NCBI GenBank assembly: GCA_964557575.1
Contig: CAZLBC010000021.1
Coordinates: 1 to 62,615, forward strand
Length of the DNA stretch: 62,615 bases
From: CAZLBC01 sp964557575
GTDB lineage: Bacteria; Planctomycetota; Phycisphaerae; SM23-33
Direction of reading: 5' to 3'
Part shown: one piece after another, positions 43,297 to 50,863 of the stretch
How positions within the stretch are numbered: position 1 is the first letter of the stretch
How the letters are laid out: each line of letters starts with the position of its first letter
Translations under genes and position numbers: made by a program
The notes under the pieces: model-generated
Database searches by the model: none
What the model was told of the DNA's origin: nothing
What the model saw: the letters and a program-made list of their open reading frames with translations, nothing else

Positions 43297-44775
43297 GTGA
43301 GAAAGAATCTCGATACGCCGTGGAACGAAAGCGCGTCCCCGCATGCGCGAAAGTTGCGGCTGATCAACCCGCACAGCCCCCTGTCGACCATTACGCTTCC
43401 CGGCATCATCGAAAAGATGACCTTTTCGCGGAAGGCGCTCTTTGTGCCGCTCGGCCTGACCGTCTGTGCCGCGGTGGTGCCCGATGGATGGGACGTCGAA
43501 ATCGTTGATGAAAACACCTTGGAAGAGCCCCCTGTTCCGTCCGCCGACGTTGACGCCGTGGGTATCTCGGTGATGACCTCCCAGGCGCCCCGGGCGTACG
43601 AAATCGCAGATGCGTACCGCGCGCTGGGGGTCACGGTTATACTGGGCGGGGTGCATGTCTCGGCCCTTCCGACAGAGGCCCTCGCCCACGGTGATATCGT
43701 CTGCAGGGGGGATGCCGAGGGGACCCTGCCGCGGGCGCTCGACGATCTGGTTTCCGGAAACGCACAACAGGTGTATGACTGGACGGACGATCCCGACGCG
43801 CCCATAGCGACGCCCCGGAAGGACCTCCTGAATCCCGAAGACTACCTCGTGTTCAACCCGATCCAGACCATCCGCGGCTGCCCACACAATTGCTCGTTCT
43901 GCACCACCCCCTCCGTCTTCGGCCGCCGTTTTCGCCGGCGGGACGTCGGTGCAATCGTGGAGGAAATACGGGAGGCACGCGAGCGGTTCAATACCTCGGT
44001 CTTCATATTTTCAGACGATAATGTCGCCGGAAACCAGCGATGGGCCATGGAGCTGTTCACGGCGCTGCGGCCCCTGAATATCCGCTGGGCGAGCCAGTGC
44101 GACATACTGATCGCCCGGAACGAAAAACTCCTGGCCGCGATGCGCGACAGCGGCTGCATCGGACTGATACTGGGCCTCGAGAGCCCGTCGCAGTCGACGC
44201 TTGAGCAGGCGGGAAAGCGGTTCGTCACGGCGGACCGGTACGGAGAGATGATCGGGCGCATCCAATCCTACGGTATCAGCCTCTGGGGCAGTTTTATCTT
44301 CGGGTTCGACACCGACGGGTGGCGCGAATGCATGCAGGCGGTCCGGTTTGCGCGGAAGGCCCGGTTGGCGATGAGCTGCTACATCATCCTGACGCCCTAT
44401 CCGGGCACCGCCGTGTACGATCGGTTTCGCCGCGAGGGGCGGCTGCTGGACTGCACCTGGGACCAGTACAACGGGGCGACCGTCTGTTTCCGTCCCCGCC
44501 GGATGACCATTGACGGACTGCGCCACGCCCAGATGGCCGCGTTCCGTGAATTTTACTCGACCGGCAGCGCATTCTCTCGCCTGGGCGTGCTGCCGTTCAA
44601 GAAACACAGTTGGCTGACCAACCTGGCGATACAGCGGGGGCTGGGGTACTACTACAGTTCAAAAGGAAGGCCGCTGCCGTCCTTTGCCGATTTCGTATCC
44701 CCCTCGTCGTCGGCGCGCATCACCCGCAGCCTGGGAATACCGCGCGGCGCGGGAAGGAGTCAAAAGCATGAATGA
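43297..44775 (+). CDS. B12-binding-domain radical SAM protein
   Basis: The 492 residues have an N-terminal cobalamin-binding Rossmann domain (about 20-150; GISVMTSQAPRAYEIAD, VILGGVHVSALPTEAL), then the radical SAM barrel with the 4Fe-4S motif CPHNCSFC (about 195), FIFSDDN and LGLESPSQ. The C-terminal part (ILTPYPGTAVYDR, WDQYNGATVCFRP) is typical of the BchE/P-methylase-like group. The substrate cannot be told; hopanoid, lipid or cofactor methylation is possible. The start is GTG with AAAGGTGG ahead. It overlaps the next gene by 8 bases. Confidence 0.85.
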   Translation: MRKNLDTPWNESASPHARKLRLINPHSPLSTITLPGIIEKMTFSRKALFVPLGLTVCAAVVPDGWDVEIVDENTLEEPPVPSADVDAVGISVMTSQAPRAYEIADAYRALGVTVILGGVHVSALPTEALAHGDIVCRGDAEGTLPRALDDLVSGNAQQVYDWTDDPDAPIATPRKDLLNPEDYLVFNPIQTIRGCPHNCSFCTTPSVFGRRFRRRDVGAIVEEIREARERFNTSVFIFSDDNVAGNQRWAMELFTALRPLNIRWASQCDILIARNEKLLAAMRDSGCIGLILGLESPSQSTLEQAGKRFVTADRYGEMIGRIQSYGISLWGSFIFGFDTDGWRECMQAVRFARKARLAMSCYIILTPYPGTAVYDRFRREGRLLDCTWDQYNGATVCFRPRRMTIDGLRHAQMAAFREFYSTGSAFSRLGVLPFKKHSWLTNLAIQRGLGYYYSSKGRPLPSFADFVSPSSSARITRSLGIPRGAGRSQKHE

Positions 44776-45241
44776 CACTGAAGGCGCCGGTTCCCCGCCC
44801 CGCCCGGCGGACGAACAGCCGGATTCGCCGGACCGGGACGAGGACCGCCGGTACAACATGATTATCGTCGGCCTCGCCGTGCTGATCGTTTTTACCCTCG
44901 CCGGCTTGTGGATCGTCGAGCGCGGCCGGCGGGTGCGGGCCGAGCGGGAGCTGTTGCGTCGGCGGGAGACGAGGCCGGATTTTGCCGGGCTCGACGAGCT
45001 CAGGGGCATCCTGGGAGACGGCGTGGTGAAACTGGATCACCGCGCAATGCTCAAACGGGAGACTGTCACGTGGAACGGATCGGCCCGCGAGGTCATCCTC
45101 CTCGATACGCCGACGGCCGAGATGATGGGTTTTCGCGAGGGCGATGTTATCCGGGTCTGCCCGCCGGCGGCGGCCGTTGACGAGGAGGCGATCCCGGCGG
45201 GCGACGCGCTTCCGGCGACCCGTCCGGCCGGGCCCCGATGA
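44768..45241 (+). CDS. Single-span membrane protein of unknown function
   Basis: The 157 residues comprise a disordered Pro/Asp-rich start, one helix (MIIVGLAVLIVFTLAGLWIV), a basic linker (RGRRVRAERELLRRRE) and a small C-terminal beta domain (LDHRAMLKRETVTWNG, VILLDTPTAEMMGFREGDVIRV). It overlaps the radical SAM gene and precedes mreC by 60 bases. Possibly cell-envelope related from its position; unrecognised family. Confidence 0.65.
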   Translation: MNDTEGAGSPPRPADEQPDSPDRDEDRRYNMIIVGLAVLIVFTLAGLWIVERGRRVRAERELLRRRETRPDFAGLDELRGILGDGVVKLDHRAMLKRETVTWNGSAREVILLDTPTAEMMGFREGDVIRVCPPAAAVDEEAIPAGDALPATRPAGPR

Positions 45242-45264
45242 GCAGCGAAATAAACGCTTCTTTC

Positions 45265-45293
45265 TTGCCGGTGCGCCGGGGCGCGTTTATCAT
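45265..45293 (+). promoter_or_regulatory. Promoter of mreC-mreD, probably leaderless
   Basis: TTGCCG, 17 bases, TATCAT. The -10 box ends 8 bases before the GTG start of mreC at 45302, and no ribosome-binding site is visible. Confidence 0.5.
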
Positions 45294-45301
45294 AGCCTCC
45301 C

Positions 45302-46285
45302 GTGAAAAGTATCCTGCAACCATCCCGGCTCCAGATACTGGTGATCCTGCTGGTCGTCTCGGGGCTGTTTTCTCTCCTCGGACCGTCGGCGTCGCGGTGG
45401 CTGCGCAAACGGTTCCACTGGATGTTCATCTTCGGTGATCCGGGCATATATCTTGCGACGAATGTCAAATCGACGCTGATAGAAAAAAAGGAACTGCACC
45501 CGCATCGCATGCGCGAACTGCTGACTCGTAACAGGAATCTCCGGTGGGAGAACCGCGTTCTCAGGAGGCAAAACCGGCTCCTGAAAAAATACCGGGATGC
45601 CGACCGGGTGCTCGGATTGCTCTACGGCCCCGACGAGGATCCTCCCGTGCGGCTGCTGCCGGCGACGGTCGTTGCGGCGGACACGATGCCCTACGGCTGG
45701 ACCCGCATGGTTAACAGCGGCACCCAGAGCGGTGCCGCGGAGGGTATGTACGTTACCGAAGTGCGGCTCCTGACGGATCGGACCAAGCGAATGCCGGGCC
45801 AGCCCGCGGCGCTCCACGGTACCGTCCTGGCCGGCCGTATTGTCGAATCGGGCGCCCTGACCGCGCGGGTCAGGCTGGTAACCGACCGGGATTTCAGCCT
45901 CAGGGTGCGCGTTCTCAGGAGGATTGATCCCGGCAACCCCCGTCGGATCCGCATCGGCGAACGGGAGGTGCCCCTGACCCCCGACATGGCGGCCACCGGC
46001 CCGCTGCCCGGGCTCGCCCGGGGAGACGGCCGATACGGGATGATTATCCCGGCGGTGCCGAAATCCCACGAGATCCGCCCGGATGACGTGGTGCAGACCT
46101 GTCCCGACGACGGTTCGATCGGTGCCGCCGTCACGATCGGCACGATCAAGAAGGTCGCGGATTCCCGGGACGATCCCCGGCACGTCGATCTCCTCGTCGA
46201 TCCCGCCGTCGATCCCCAGGCCCTGCGGGAACTCTGGATCGTGATTCCCCGCCTCGCGCACCTGGACGGAGAGGGGGCCGATTGA
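45302..46285 (+). CDS. mreC: Rod-shape-determining protein MreC
   Basis: MreC is the periplasmic scaffold that links MreB to the peptidoglycan synthases. The 327 residues have one membrane helix (LQILVILLVVSGLFSLLG), a coiled coil (about 60-100; LTRNRNLRWENRVLRRQNRLLKK in part) and beta domains (LPATVVAADTMPYGWTRMVNSG, GAVTIGTIKKV-type end). Sequence agreement is moderate. The call rests on architecture and on mreD following with overlap. The start codon is GTG. Confidence 0.8.
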   Translation: MKSILQPSRLQILVILLVVSGLFSLLGPSASRWLRKRFHWMFIFGDPGIYLATNVKSTLIEKKELHPHRMRELLTRNRNLRWENRVLRRQNRLLKKYRDADRVLGLLYGPDEDPPVRLLPATVVAADTMPYGWTRMVNSGTQSGAAEGMYVTEVRLLTDRTKRMPGQPAALHGTVLAGRIVESGALTARVRLVTDRDFSLRVRVLRRIDPGNPRRIRIGEREVPLTPDMAATGPLPGLARGDGRYGMIIPAVPKSHEIRPDDVVQTCPDDGSIGAAVTIGTIKKVADSRDDPRHVDLLVDPAVDPQALRELWIVIPRLAHLDGEGAD

Positions 46286-46848
46286 TGAGGTGGATACCGT
46301 TCCTGATTGTTTCGTACCTGATTCTCATCCTGCAGTGTTCCCTGGGAAAGATACTGGTCTTCCACAGCGCATGGCCCGGTCCCTTCGGGCCGGATTTTCT
46401 GGTCATCTTCGCGCTCTTCACCTTCCTCTGTGCCCGGGAACCCCTCGATGGCATCCTGACCGGCTGCATACTGGGGCTCCTGTGGGACCTGGGCATGGCC
46501 GGCGCCGGCTGGCGCGCGGGCCCGATGGCGCTGACCTTCGCGTTCTGCGGATGGTGGATCATCGGGATTCGCGAAGCGGTGTTCAGGAGCCGGGCCCTGA
46601 CCCAGATGCTCCTGGCGGCCCTGTTCGTGGTCGTCGCGCATACCATCTGGATCACGGCACAGTCCCTCCTGGCCATGGATAGCGTGTCCTGGAGCGACTA
46701 CGGCTCCCTGCTGGCCAGGGCGCTGCTGTCGGCGGCATGCACCGCGATGCTGACCCCGCTCCTGATCATTTCGCTCGTGCCGTTCAGGAAGTGGCTCGTC
46801 TCTCCGGTCTACGCCGCCGGGCGCGGCCGCCGGGGCAGGGGGCGGTAG
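46285..46848 (+). CDS. mreD: Rod-shape-determining protein MreD
   Basis: The 187-residue integral membrane protein has about five or six segments (IPFLIVSYLILILQCSLG, GPDFLVIFALFTFLCAREP, GILTGCILGLLWDLGMAG, MLLAALFVVVAHTIWI, LLSAACTAMLTPLLIISLV). The early 'PDFL ... GCILGLLWDL' arrangement fits MreD. The ATG shares one base with the mreC stop (TGATG), so the two are coupled. Confidence 0.8.
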   Translation: MRWIPFLIVSYLILILQCSLGKILVFHSAWPGPFGPDFLVIFALFTFLCAREPLDGILTGCILGLLWDLGMAGAGWRAGPMALTFAFCGWWIIGIREAVFRSRALTQMLLAALFVVVAHTIWITAQSLLAMDSVSWSDYGSLLARALLSAACTAMLTPLLIISLVPFRKWLVSPVYAAGRGRRGRGR

Positions 46849-46888
46849 ACGGCAGGGGATACCGGGTCGCAAACCCGCGGGCAGCCGG

Positions 46889-46917
46889 TTGTACAAAGCG
46901 AGGCCGCGGATTACACT
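46889..46917 (+). promoter_or_regulatory. Promoter of the tRNA-Leu gene
   Basis: TTGTAC, 17 bases, TACACT, with transcription expected near 46924, 14 bases before the mature tRNA 5' end. Confidence 0.55.
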
Positions 46918-46937
46918 ACAGGCGTATGCGTCCCCCG

Positions 46938-47021
46938 GCCGGGGTGGCGGAATCGGCAGACGCTGGGGACTTAAAATCCCCTGCCCGAAAGGGCGTGCGG
47001 GTTCGAGTCCCGCCCCCGGCA
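46938..47021 (+). tRNA. tRNA-Leu (anticodon UAA)
   Basis: The acceptor GCCGGGG pairs with CCCCGGC (47014-47020). The anticodon stem GGGGA/TCCCC encloses CTTAAAA with anticodon TAA at 46972-46974. The long variable arm GCCC-GAAA-GGGC is typical of class II tRNAs. The T arm is GCGGG-TTCGAGT-CCCGC. Discriminator A; CCA is not encoded. Confidence 0.96.
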
Positions 47022-47203
47022 TTCGGAAGGGAGAGAAGCGCCGAACACTCCGCGCCCGCCTTGAACAGTTTTTCCCGCGCTACGCGGATCCGACCTGTGA
47101 TTTGTGGCGCGGCGGCCGTTCGCAGACGGCCCGCCTGATAAAAAGCACGCAATAGAAGAAAGAAAAGCGATGATAAAAAAACAGATCAAGATACTGATCG
47201 CCG

Positions 47204-47785
47204 GTGCCCGTCACGGTGTGGCTGGTCGTGGCCCTCGCGGGATGGCTGACGACCATGGGTGAAAAGGTGCTGGTCGACACGCGCATCGTCAAAGATATCC
47301 CGCCGGGGTACGAGCCCTACATCGGCTGGGCGGGGGTCCTGCTGCTGCTGGCGGCGGTCTACCTGATCGGCCTGATGACCCGCGTCCTGCTGTTCCGGAA
47401 GATCCTGGACCTGGTCGACCGGCTCCTGAGCCGCCTGCCGGGGATCAAGATCATCTACGAGTCGACCCGCGACCTGCTGGAGCTGTTCGGCGGCGATGCG
47501 GGGAAGGCGGGCTACCCGGTCCTCTACACCGCGCCGGGCGGGAACATCCGGATGCTGGGGATCGTGACCAACGAGAACCCCGCCGGGCGTCCGGCCGGCG
47601 ATGACAGCGTCCTGGTCTACCTGCCGATGGGGTACATGATCGGCGGCCCGATCGTCTACGCGTCGCCGGCAAACATCAAACGGCTCGACATGTCCGTGGA
47701 GACCGCCATGCGCCTGGCCGCCACGGCGTTCATTTCGAAGGATACCGGCGCCGCGGCGCCAAGCGGAGAGGCGCCGGATTGTTGA
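47204..47785 (+). CDS. DUF502 membrane protein, start probably displaced by a frameshift
   Basis: The 193 residues from GTG 47204 match DUF502: two membrane helices (TVWLVVALAGWLTTMGE; AGVLLLLAAVYLIGLMTRVLL), then PGIKIIYESTRDLLELFGG, GNIRMLGIVTNE and VLVYLPMGYMIGG. The function of the family is unknown. An in-frame TGA lies 7 bases before this GTG and there is no ribosome site. In the next frame ATG 47170 (MIKKQIKILIAG) supplies the basic start that family members have. Removing one G from the GG at 47203-47204 would join them, so either a sequencing error or a real mutation is likely. The gap 47022-47169 after the tRNA shows no other gene. Confidence 0.8.
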   Translation: MPVTVWLVVALAGWLTTMGEKVLVDTRIVKDIPPGYEPYIGWAGVLLLLAAVYLIGLMTRVLLFRKILDLVDRLLSRLPGIKIIYESTRDLLELFGGDAGKAGYPVLYTAPGGNIRMLGIVTNENPAGRPAGDDSVLVYLPMGYMIGGPIVYASPANIKRLDMSVETAMRLAATAFISKDTGAAAPSGEAPDC

Positions 47786-47810
47786 CATACGGCACACATT
47801 GTGATACGCT
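47782..47810 (+). promoter_or_regulatory. Promoter of the BrnT-like/CopG pair, probably leaderless
   Basis: TTGACA, 17 bases, TACGCT; the -10 box ends 6 bases before the ATG at 47817, with no ribosome-binding site. The -35 box overlaps the end of the DUF502 gene. Confidence 0.65.
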
Positions 47811-47816
47811 CTTTCA

Positions 47817-48086
47817 ATGAGTGAGTTCGACTGGGATGACGAGAAGAACGAGTTACTGGAACGCACATGCGGCGTGTGTTTTGAGGATGTTGTCGTCTGT
47901 ATCCAAAACGGTGACGTGCTGGACGTTCTCCGCCATCCGAACCGGGAGCGTTACCCCGGCCAGTGTATCATCGTTCTCAATATCAATGGATACGTCTGGC
48001 TGATTCCGTATGTAAAGCAGAAGGGTGTCCGTTTTCTCAAGACCGCCATTCCCAGCCGAAAAGCGACGCGGGAGTATTTGAAATGA
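47817..48086 (+). CDS. BrnT-like toxin of a type II toxin-antitoxin pair
   Basis: The 89 residues resemble BrnT ribonuclease toxins: FDWDDEKNELLERTCGVCFED at the start, a central beta sheet (CIIVLNINGYVWLIPYV) and the terminal SRKATREYL. The toxin lies first and its TGA overlaps the ATG of the antitoxin, as in brnTA and similar systems. It could also be a more distant RelE-fold toxin. Confidence 0.75.
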   Translation: MSEFDWDDEKNELLERTCGVCFEDVVVCIQNGDVLDVLRHPNRERYPGQCIIVLNINGYVWLIPYVKQKGVRFLKTAIPSRKATREYLK

Positions 48087-48367
48087 AAAAAGATGACATG
48101 ACATTTGATAAAGAAGAACTCCGTATCCTCAGGGATTTTGAGCGCGACGAATTTCGGAGCATCCGTAATTTCAAAGCCGAGAAACGGCAATTGGAGGAGG
48201 CGGCACGGAACACGCTCCAGAAGGACAAGCGGATCAATATACGTATCTCCTCCCGAGATCTCGAGCGGCTGCAGATGCGCGCCGCGCGAGAAGGGGTGCC
48301 GTATCAGACGTACATTGCCAGCTCACTGCACAAGCTCGTTTCCGGCCGGCTGAAGGAGACCGTCTGA
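48083..48367 (+). CDS. CopG/BrnA-type antitoxin
   Basis: The 94 residues have a charged helical N-terminal half (EELRILRDFERDEFRSIRNFKAEKR), expected to wrap the toxin, and a C-terminal ribbon-helix-helix (INIRISSRDLERLQMRAAREGVPYQTYIASSLHKLVSG) that binds DNA for autoregulation. The start overlaps the toxin stop by 4 bases. Confidence 0.8.
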   Translation: MKKDDMTFDKEELRILRDFERDEFRSIRNFKAEKRQLEEAARNTLQKDKRINIRISSRDLERLQMRAAREGVPYQTYIASSLHKLVSGRLKETV

Positions 48368-48457
48368 CACCTGCGAGGGGTTATTGTCTTGCCCCCTGTT
48401 ATGCGCCATCCTTTTGAGACCCATTACCCGCACTCTTGAAAAATGCGATATAATCCC

Positions 48458-48487
48458 TTGACATATATAGTACTATATTAGTACTAT
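48458..48487 (+). promoter_or_regulatory. hicAB promoter with two palindromic operator half-units
   Basis: TTGACA (48458-48463) is followed by TACTAT as a -10 at 48482-48487. Between and over it lie two copies of the palindrome TAGTACTA (48468-48475 and 48479-48486), whose centres are 11 bases apart, one helical turn. They are the likely site of HicB autorepression. The ATG follows 6 bases after the -10 with no ribosome-binding site. The remaining gap from 48368 is empty. Confidence 0.7.
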
Positions 48488-48493
48488 AATAAC

Positions 48494-48688
48494 ATGCCGA
48501 AGAAAATCAGGGAGTTGATTCGTGACCTTAAAAAGGCGGGTTTCGTGAATCGCGGCGGCAAGGGCAGCCACCGCAATTTCACGCATCCGCGGGGCGCGAA
48601 GATACCCCTCAGCTATAACCCCTCGCGCGATGCTAAGTGGTATCAGGAGCGGGACGTGGAACAAGCTGTTCGCGCGGTAACGGAATGA
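48494..48688 (+). CDS. hicA: HicA mRNA-interferase toxin
   Basis: The 64 residues form a dsRBD-like fold with the active-site histidine in GSHRNFTHP; the first helix is IRELIRDLKKAGFVNRGG. HicA cleaves mRNA and tmRNA. Its TGA overlaps the hicB ATG. Confidence 0.92.
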   Translation: MPKKIRELIRDLKKAGFVNRGGKGSHRNFTHPRGAKIPLSYNPSRDAKWYQERDVEQAVRAVTE

Positions 48689-49077
48689 AAGCGAGCGATC
48701 ACTATCTGAAGATTGTCGAATGGTCGGAAGAGGATCAGTGCTATGTCGGCACGTGTCCCGGCCTTATGCTCGGCGGGATCGACGGAGACGACGAGGCAAC
48801 GGTCTATCGGGAGTTGTGTCAAGCCGTCGAGGAGTGGATCGAGATATACCGGGAGGACGGTGAACCCCTTCCGCCGGCCACCGCCGGAAAGGAATACTCG
48901 GGGAAGTTCGTTATCCGGGTCGGGAAGGAACTGCACAAGACCCTGGCCATTGACGCCCTGCGGTATGGCGAAAGCCTGAACTCCTACTGCGTACATCTGC
49001 TGCGCGAGGAGCGCGGGCGCTACGGAAAGAAGCCGCCGGGGCGGCGCCCTCCCGGCAAGAAGGAGTCTGACGGGTAA
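48685..49077 (+). CDS. hicB: HicB antitoxin
   Basis: The 130 residues have the RNase-H-like N-terminal domain of HicB (YLKIVEWSEEDQCYVGTCPGL, EATVYRELCQAVEEWIEIYRE) and a ribbon-helix-helix C-terminal segment (GKFVIRVGKELHKTLAIDALRYGESLNSYCVHLL) for DNA binding, then a basic Pro/Gly tail. It neutralises HicA and probably represses the operator at 48468-48486. Confidence 0.92.
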   Translation: MKASDHYLKIVEWSEEDQCYVGTCPGLMLGGIDGDDEATVYRELCQAVEEWIEIYREDGEPLPPATAGKEYSGKFVIRVGKELHKTLAIDALRYGESLNSYCVHLLREERGRYGKKPPGRRPPGKKESDG

Positions 49078-49457
49078 TACCGGCCCGTGTACGTACTCAC
49101 CTCTCTTTTGTGCAGACGCCGCGGGGATTGATATTCCCGCCGCCGAGGACGATCGCCGCCCCGGGCGGCGGTGTTCTGCGGACCCCGCCGGGGGGCGGCC
49201 GAGAGGAGGCAGGCGAGAAGCAGGAGGGCATGACGCGGGACCGGGCATTCTTCAAACGGGTATGCGGGCATTGTTCACCTCTTTTTTCGGTGTGTATCGA
49301 CCGATTGGCGACGGACAAGGATAGCCGAATACACCGCCGTCCGCAATTGCCCCCGGCACTGCCAAAATGTCGTCCGGGGCTTGAGAACGGGAAATCTGGC
49401 AGTGTGAGTCTCGATCTGGTTATCCATAACTATATTTATATGAATGTATTACGCATT
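49078..49457. other. 380-base gap with no convincing gene
   Basis: Short frames exist on both strands but have no family pattern. One minus-strand frame near 49190-49240 reads HALLLLACLLSAAP, a possible relic of a signal peptide. At 49357-49364 and 49397-49404 CACTGCCA and TGGCAGTG form an inverted repeat about 60-100 bases upstream of the sigma-54 promoter, where an activator site would be expected. Confidence 0.5.
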
Positions 49458-49474
49458 TGGCACTGCGTTTGCAA
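49458..49474 (+). promoter_or_regulatory. Sigma-54 (RpoN) promoter of the hsp20 pair
   Basis: TGGCACT, four bases, TTGCAA, with GG (49459-49460) and GC (49471-49472) exactly ten bases apart. Transcription should start near 49484, giving a leader of about 78 bases to the ATG at 49562. Confidence 0.8.
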
Positions 49475-49561
49475 AATGTAAAACATACTGCAGTCGGAAC
49501 AATCACATGCAGAGTACCCATTACAGTATTCATGCGTTGTGCGCTGGAAAGGAGCGGAACC

Positions 49562-49999
49562 ATGGCATTGTTCAAGTGGTCTGAAAACTGGGATCCCTTC
49601 ATGGGATTGAGGAGCATGCAGAAGGAACTGGAACGTATTTTCGGCGGCGTCGGTACCGGCCGCGGTGTCGGGGGCGGCGTCTATCCCCCCGTCAACGTCT
49701 ACAACGGCGAGGCCGAGATCGTGGTCGAGTGTGAGGTTCCCGGGATAACCAAGGAAGACATCGATCTGTCCCTGACGGCCGAGACGCTGGTGGTCAAGGG
49801 CACGAAGGCGCCGTCCGCGGAAGAAGACGCCGTCAAGTATCAGCGGCGGGAGCGCGGGGCGGGTGACTTCAGTCGAACCATCGTCCTCCCGGACAAGGTG
49901 GACGCCGATGGTATTACGGCCGTACTGAAGCGCGGGATCCTGACAATCCGGCTTCCGAAGAGCGAGGCGGCCAAGCCCAAGCAGATCGCGGTATCTTGA
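49562..49999 (+). CDS. Small heat-shock protein Hsp20, first copy
   Basis: An ATP-independent holdase that binds unfolding proteins. The 145 residues have an N-terminal arm (FKWSENWDPFMGLRSMQKELERIF) and the alpha-crystallin domain from about 40 (PPVNVYNGEAEIVVECEVPGITKEDIDLSL, GDFSRTIVLPDKVD, KRGILTIRLPK), but the C-terminal I-x-I anchor is not obvious. AAGGAG precedes ATG 49562. The second copy follows after 16 bases. Confidence 0.93.
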   Translation: MALFKWSENWDPFMGLRSMQKELERIFGGVGTGRGVGGGVYPPVNVYNGEAEIVVECEVPGITKEDIDLSLTAETLVVKGTKAPSAEEDAVKYQRRERGAGDFSRTIVLPDKVDADGITAVLKRGILTIRLPKSEAAKPKQIAVS

Positions 50000-50015
50000 G
50001 GAGGAGGTACGAACC

Positions 50016-50408
50016 ATGACTGAAGACACACAGCAGGTAGAAGTCACGGCCGGGTCCGGAAGCGAGGATACCGGCGGACGCACGTTCTCGCCCCTCGTTG
50101 ACATATACGAGGAAGCCGACGGCACGACGGTCCTCGTTGCGGAGATGCCCGGTGCGGTGCGGGAAGACGTCGAACTGAACGTCGACAAGGGCGTGCTCAC
50201 CATTGCCGGCAACGGCACCCGTCCTCCGGCGCTGGATACGGGCGACCGTACCTATGCGGGCTTCGTGACCGGGGACTATTTCCGGGCCTTTGCTCTCAGC
50301 GACGAGGTCGACCGGGATGCTGTCGAGGCGCAGATGGACAATGGGTTGCTGGTGGTGCGGCTGCCCCGGGCCGCCGAGGCGAGCACCAAAAAGATAAAGA
50401 TCACGTAG
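50016..50408 (+). CDS. Small heat-shock protein Hsp20, second copy
   Basis: The 130 residues have a short acidic Thr/Gly-rich arm, then an alpha-crystallin domain (SPLVDIYEEADGTTVLVAEMPG, GDYFRAFALSDEVD, MDNGLLVVRLPRA) and a terminal IKI anchor (KKIKIT), which the first copy lacks. GAGGAGG precedes the ATG. Paired divergent sHsps often form mixed oligomers; that is inference here. A strong terminator follows. Confidence 0.92.
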   Translation: MTEDTQQVEVTAGSGSEDTGGRTFSPLVDIYEEADGTTVLVAEMPGAVREDVELNVDKGVLTIAGNGTRPPALDTGDRTYAGFVTGDYFRAFALSDEVDRDAVEAQMDNGLLVVRLPRAAEASTKKIKIT

Positions 50409-50427
50409 CTGTTTCGATTGTCATGTG

Positions 50428-50491
50428 AACACGGTTGACAGGCGCCGGCAGCGCGGGTATCGTTACCGGCGCGTCGACCGTGTTCTTTTTT
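50428..50491 (+). terminator. Rho-independent terminator after the hsp20 pair
   Basis: GAACACGGTTGAC pairs with GTCGACCGTGTTC (one mismatch), with an inner GGCGCCGG/CCGGCGC stem, followed by TTTTTTAT. It isolates the sigma-54-driven hsp20 unit from trxA. Confidence 0.8.
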
Positions 50492-50515
50492 ATCGGTGGA
50501 CAGGGAGCCCGTTGG

Positions 50516-50857
50516 ATGACTGCGGAAAAGACAAAACCCCTGGAAATCAGCAATGAGAATTTCGAGAAGGAGGTACTCGAATCGAGGCGTCCCGTGTTGC
50601 TGGATTTCTGGGCCGAGTGGTGCATGCCGTGCAAGATGCTCGATCCGGTGATCGATGAAATCGCCGACGACTACGGGAAAAAGCTGCGCGTCGGCAAGGT
50701 CAATACCGACGATAATCGCGAGATCTCGCTGAAGTACGAGGTCAGCGCGATTCCCACCCTGATCCTGCTGATCGAGGGCGAAATGGTCCGCAAGTTCATC
50801 GGCCTTCAGCAGAAGACCGACCTGGTGGCCGCGATCGACGACGTACTCGGGGAGTAG
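50516..50857 (+). CDS. trxA: Thioredoxin
   Basis: A cytosolic thiol-disulfide reductant. The 113 residues have the active site DFWAEWCMPCKML, with Met replacing the usual Gly in WCGPC, and the cis-Pro loop VSAIPTLILL. GGGAG lies before ATG 50516. nnrE begins 6 bases after the stop. Confidence 0.95.
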   Translation: MTAEKTKPLEISNENFEKEVLESRRPVLLDFWAEWCMPCKMLDPVIDEIADDYGKKLRVGKVNTDDNREISLKYEVSAIPTLILLIEGEMVRKFIGLQQKTDLVAAIDDVLGE

Positions 50858-50863
50858 GTGCCG

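Noticed and set aside
46938..49100. Integrative element using tRNA-Leu as attachment site
   Set aside because: No integrase and no direct copy of the tRNA 3' end was found up to hsp20.
49110..49481. 123-codon plus-strand frame between hicB and hsp20
   Set aside because: It has no motif or ribosome site and runs over the sigma-54 promoter; composition looks noncoding.
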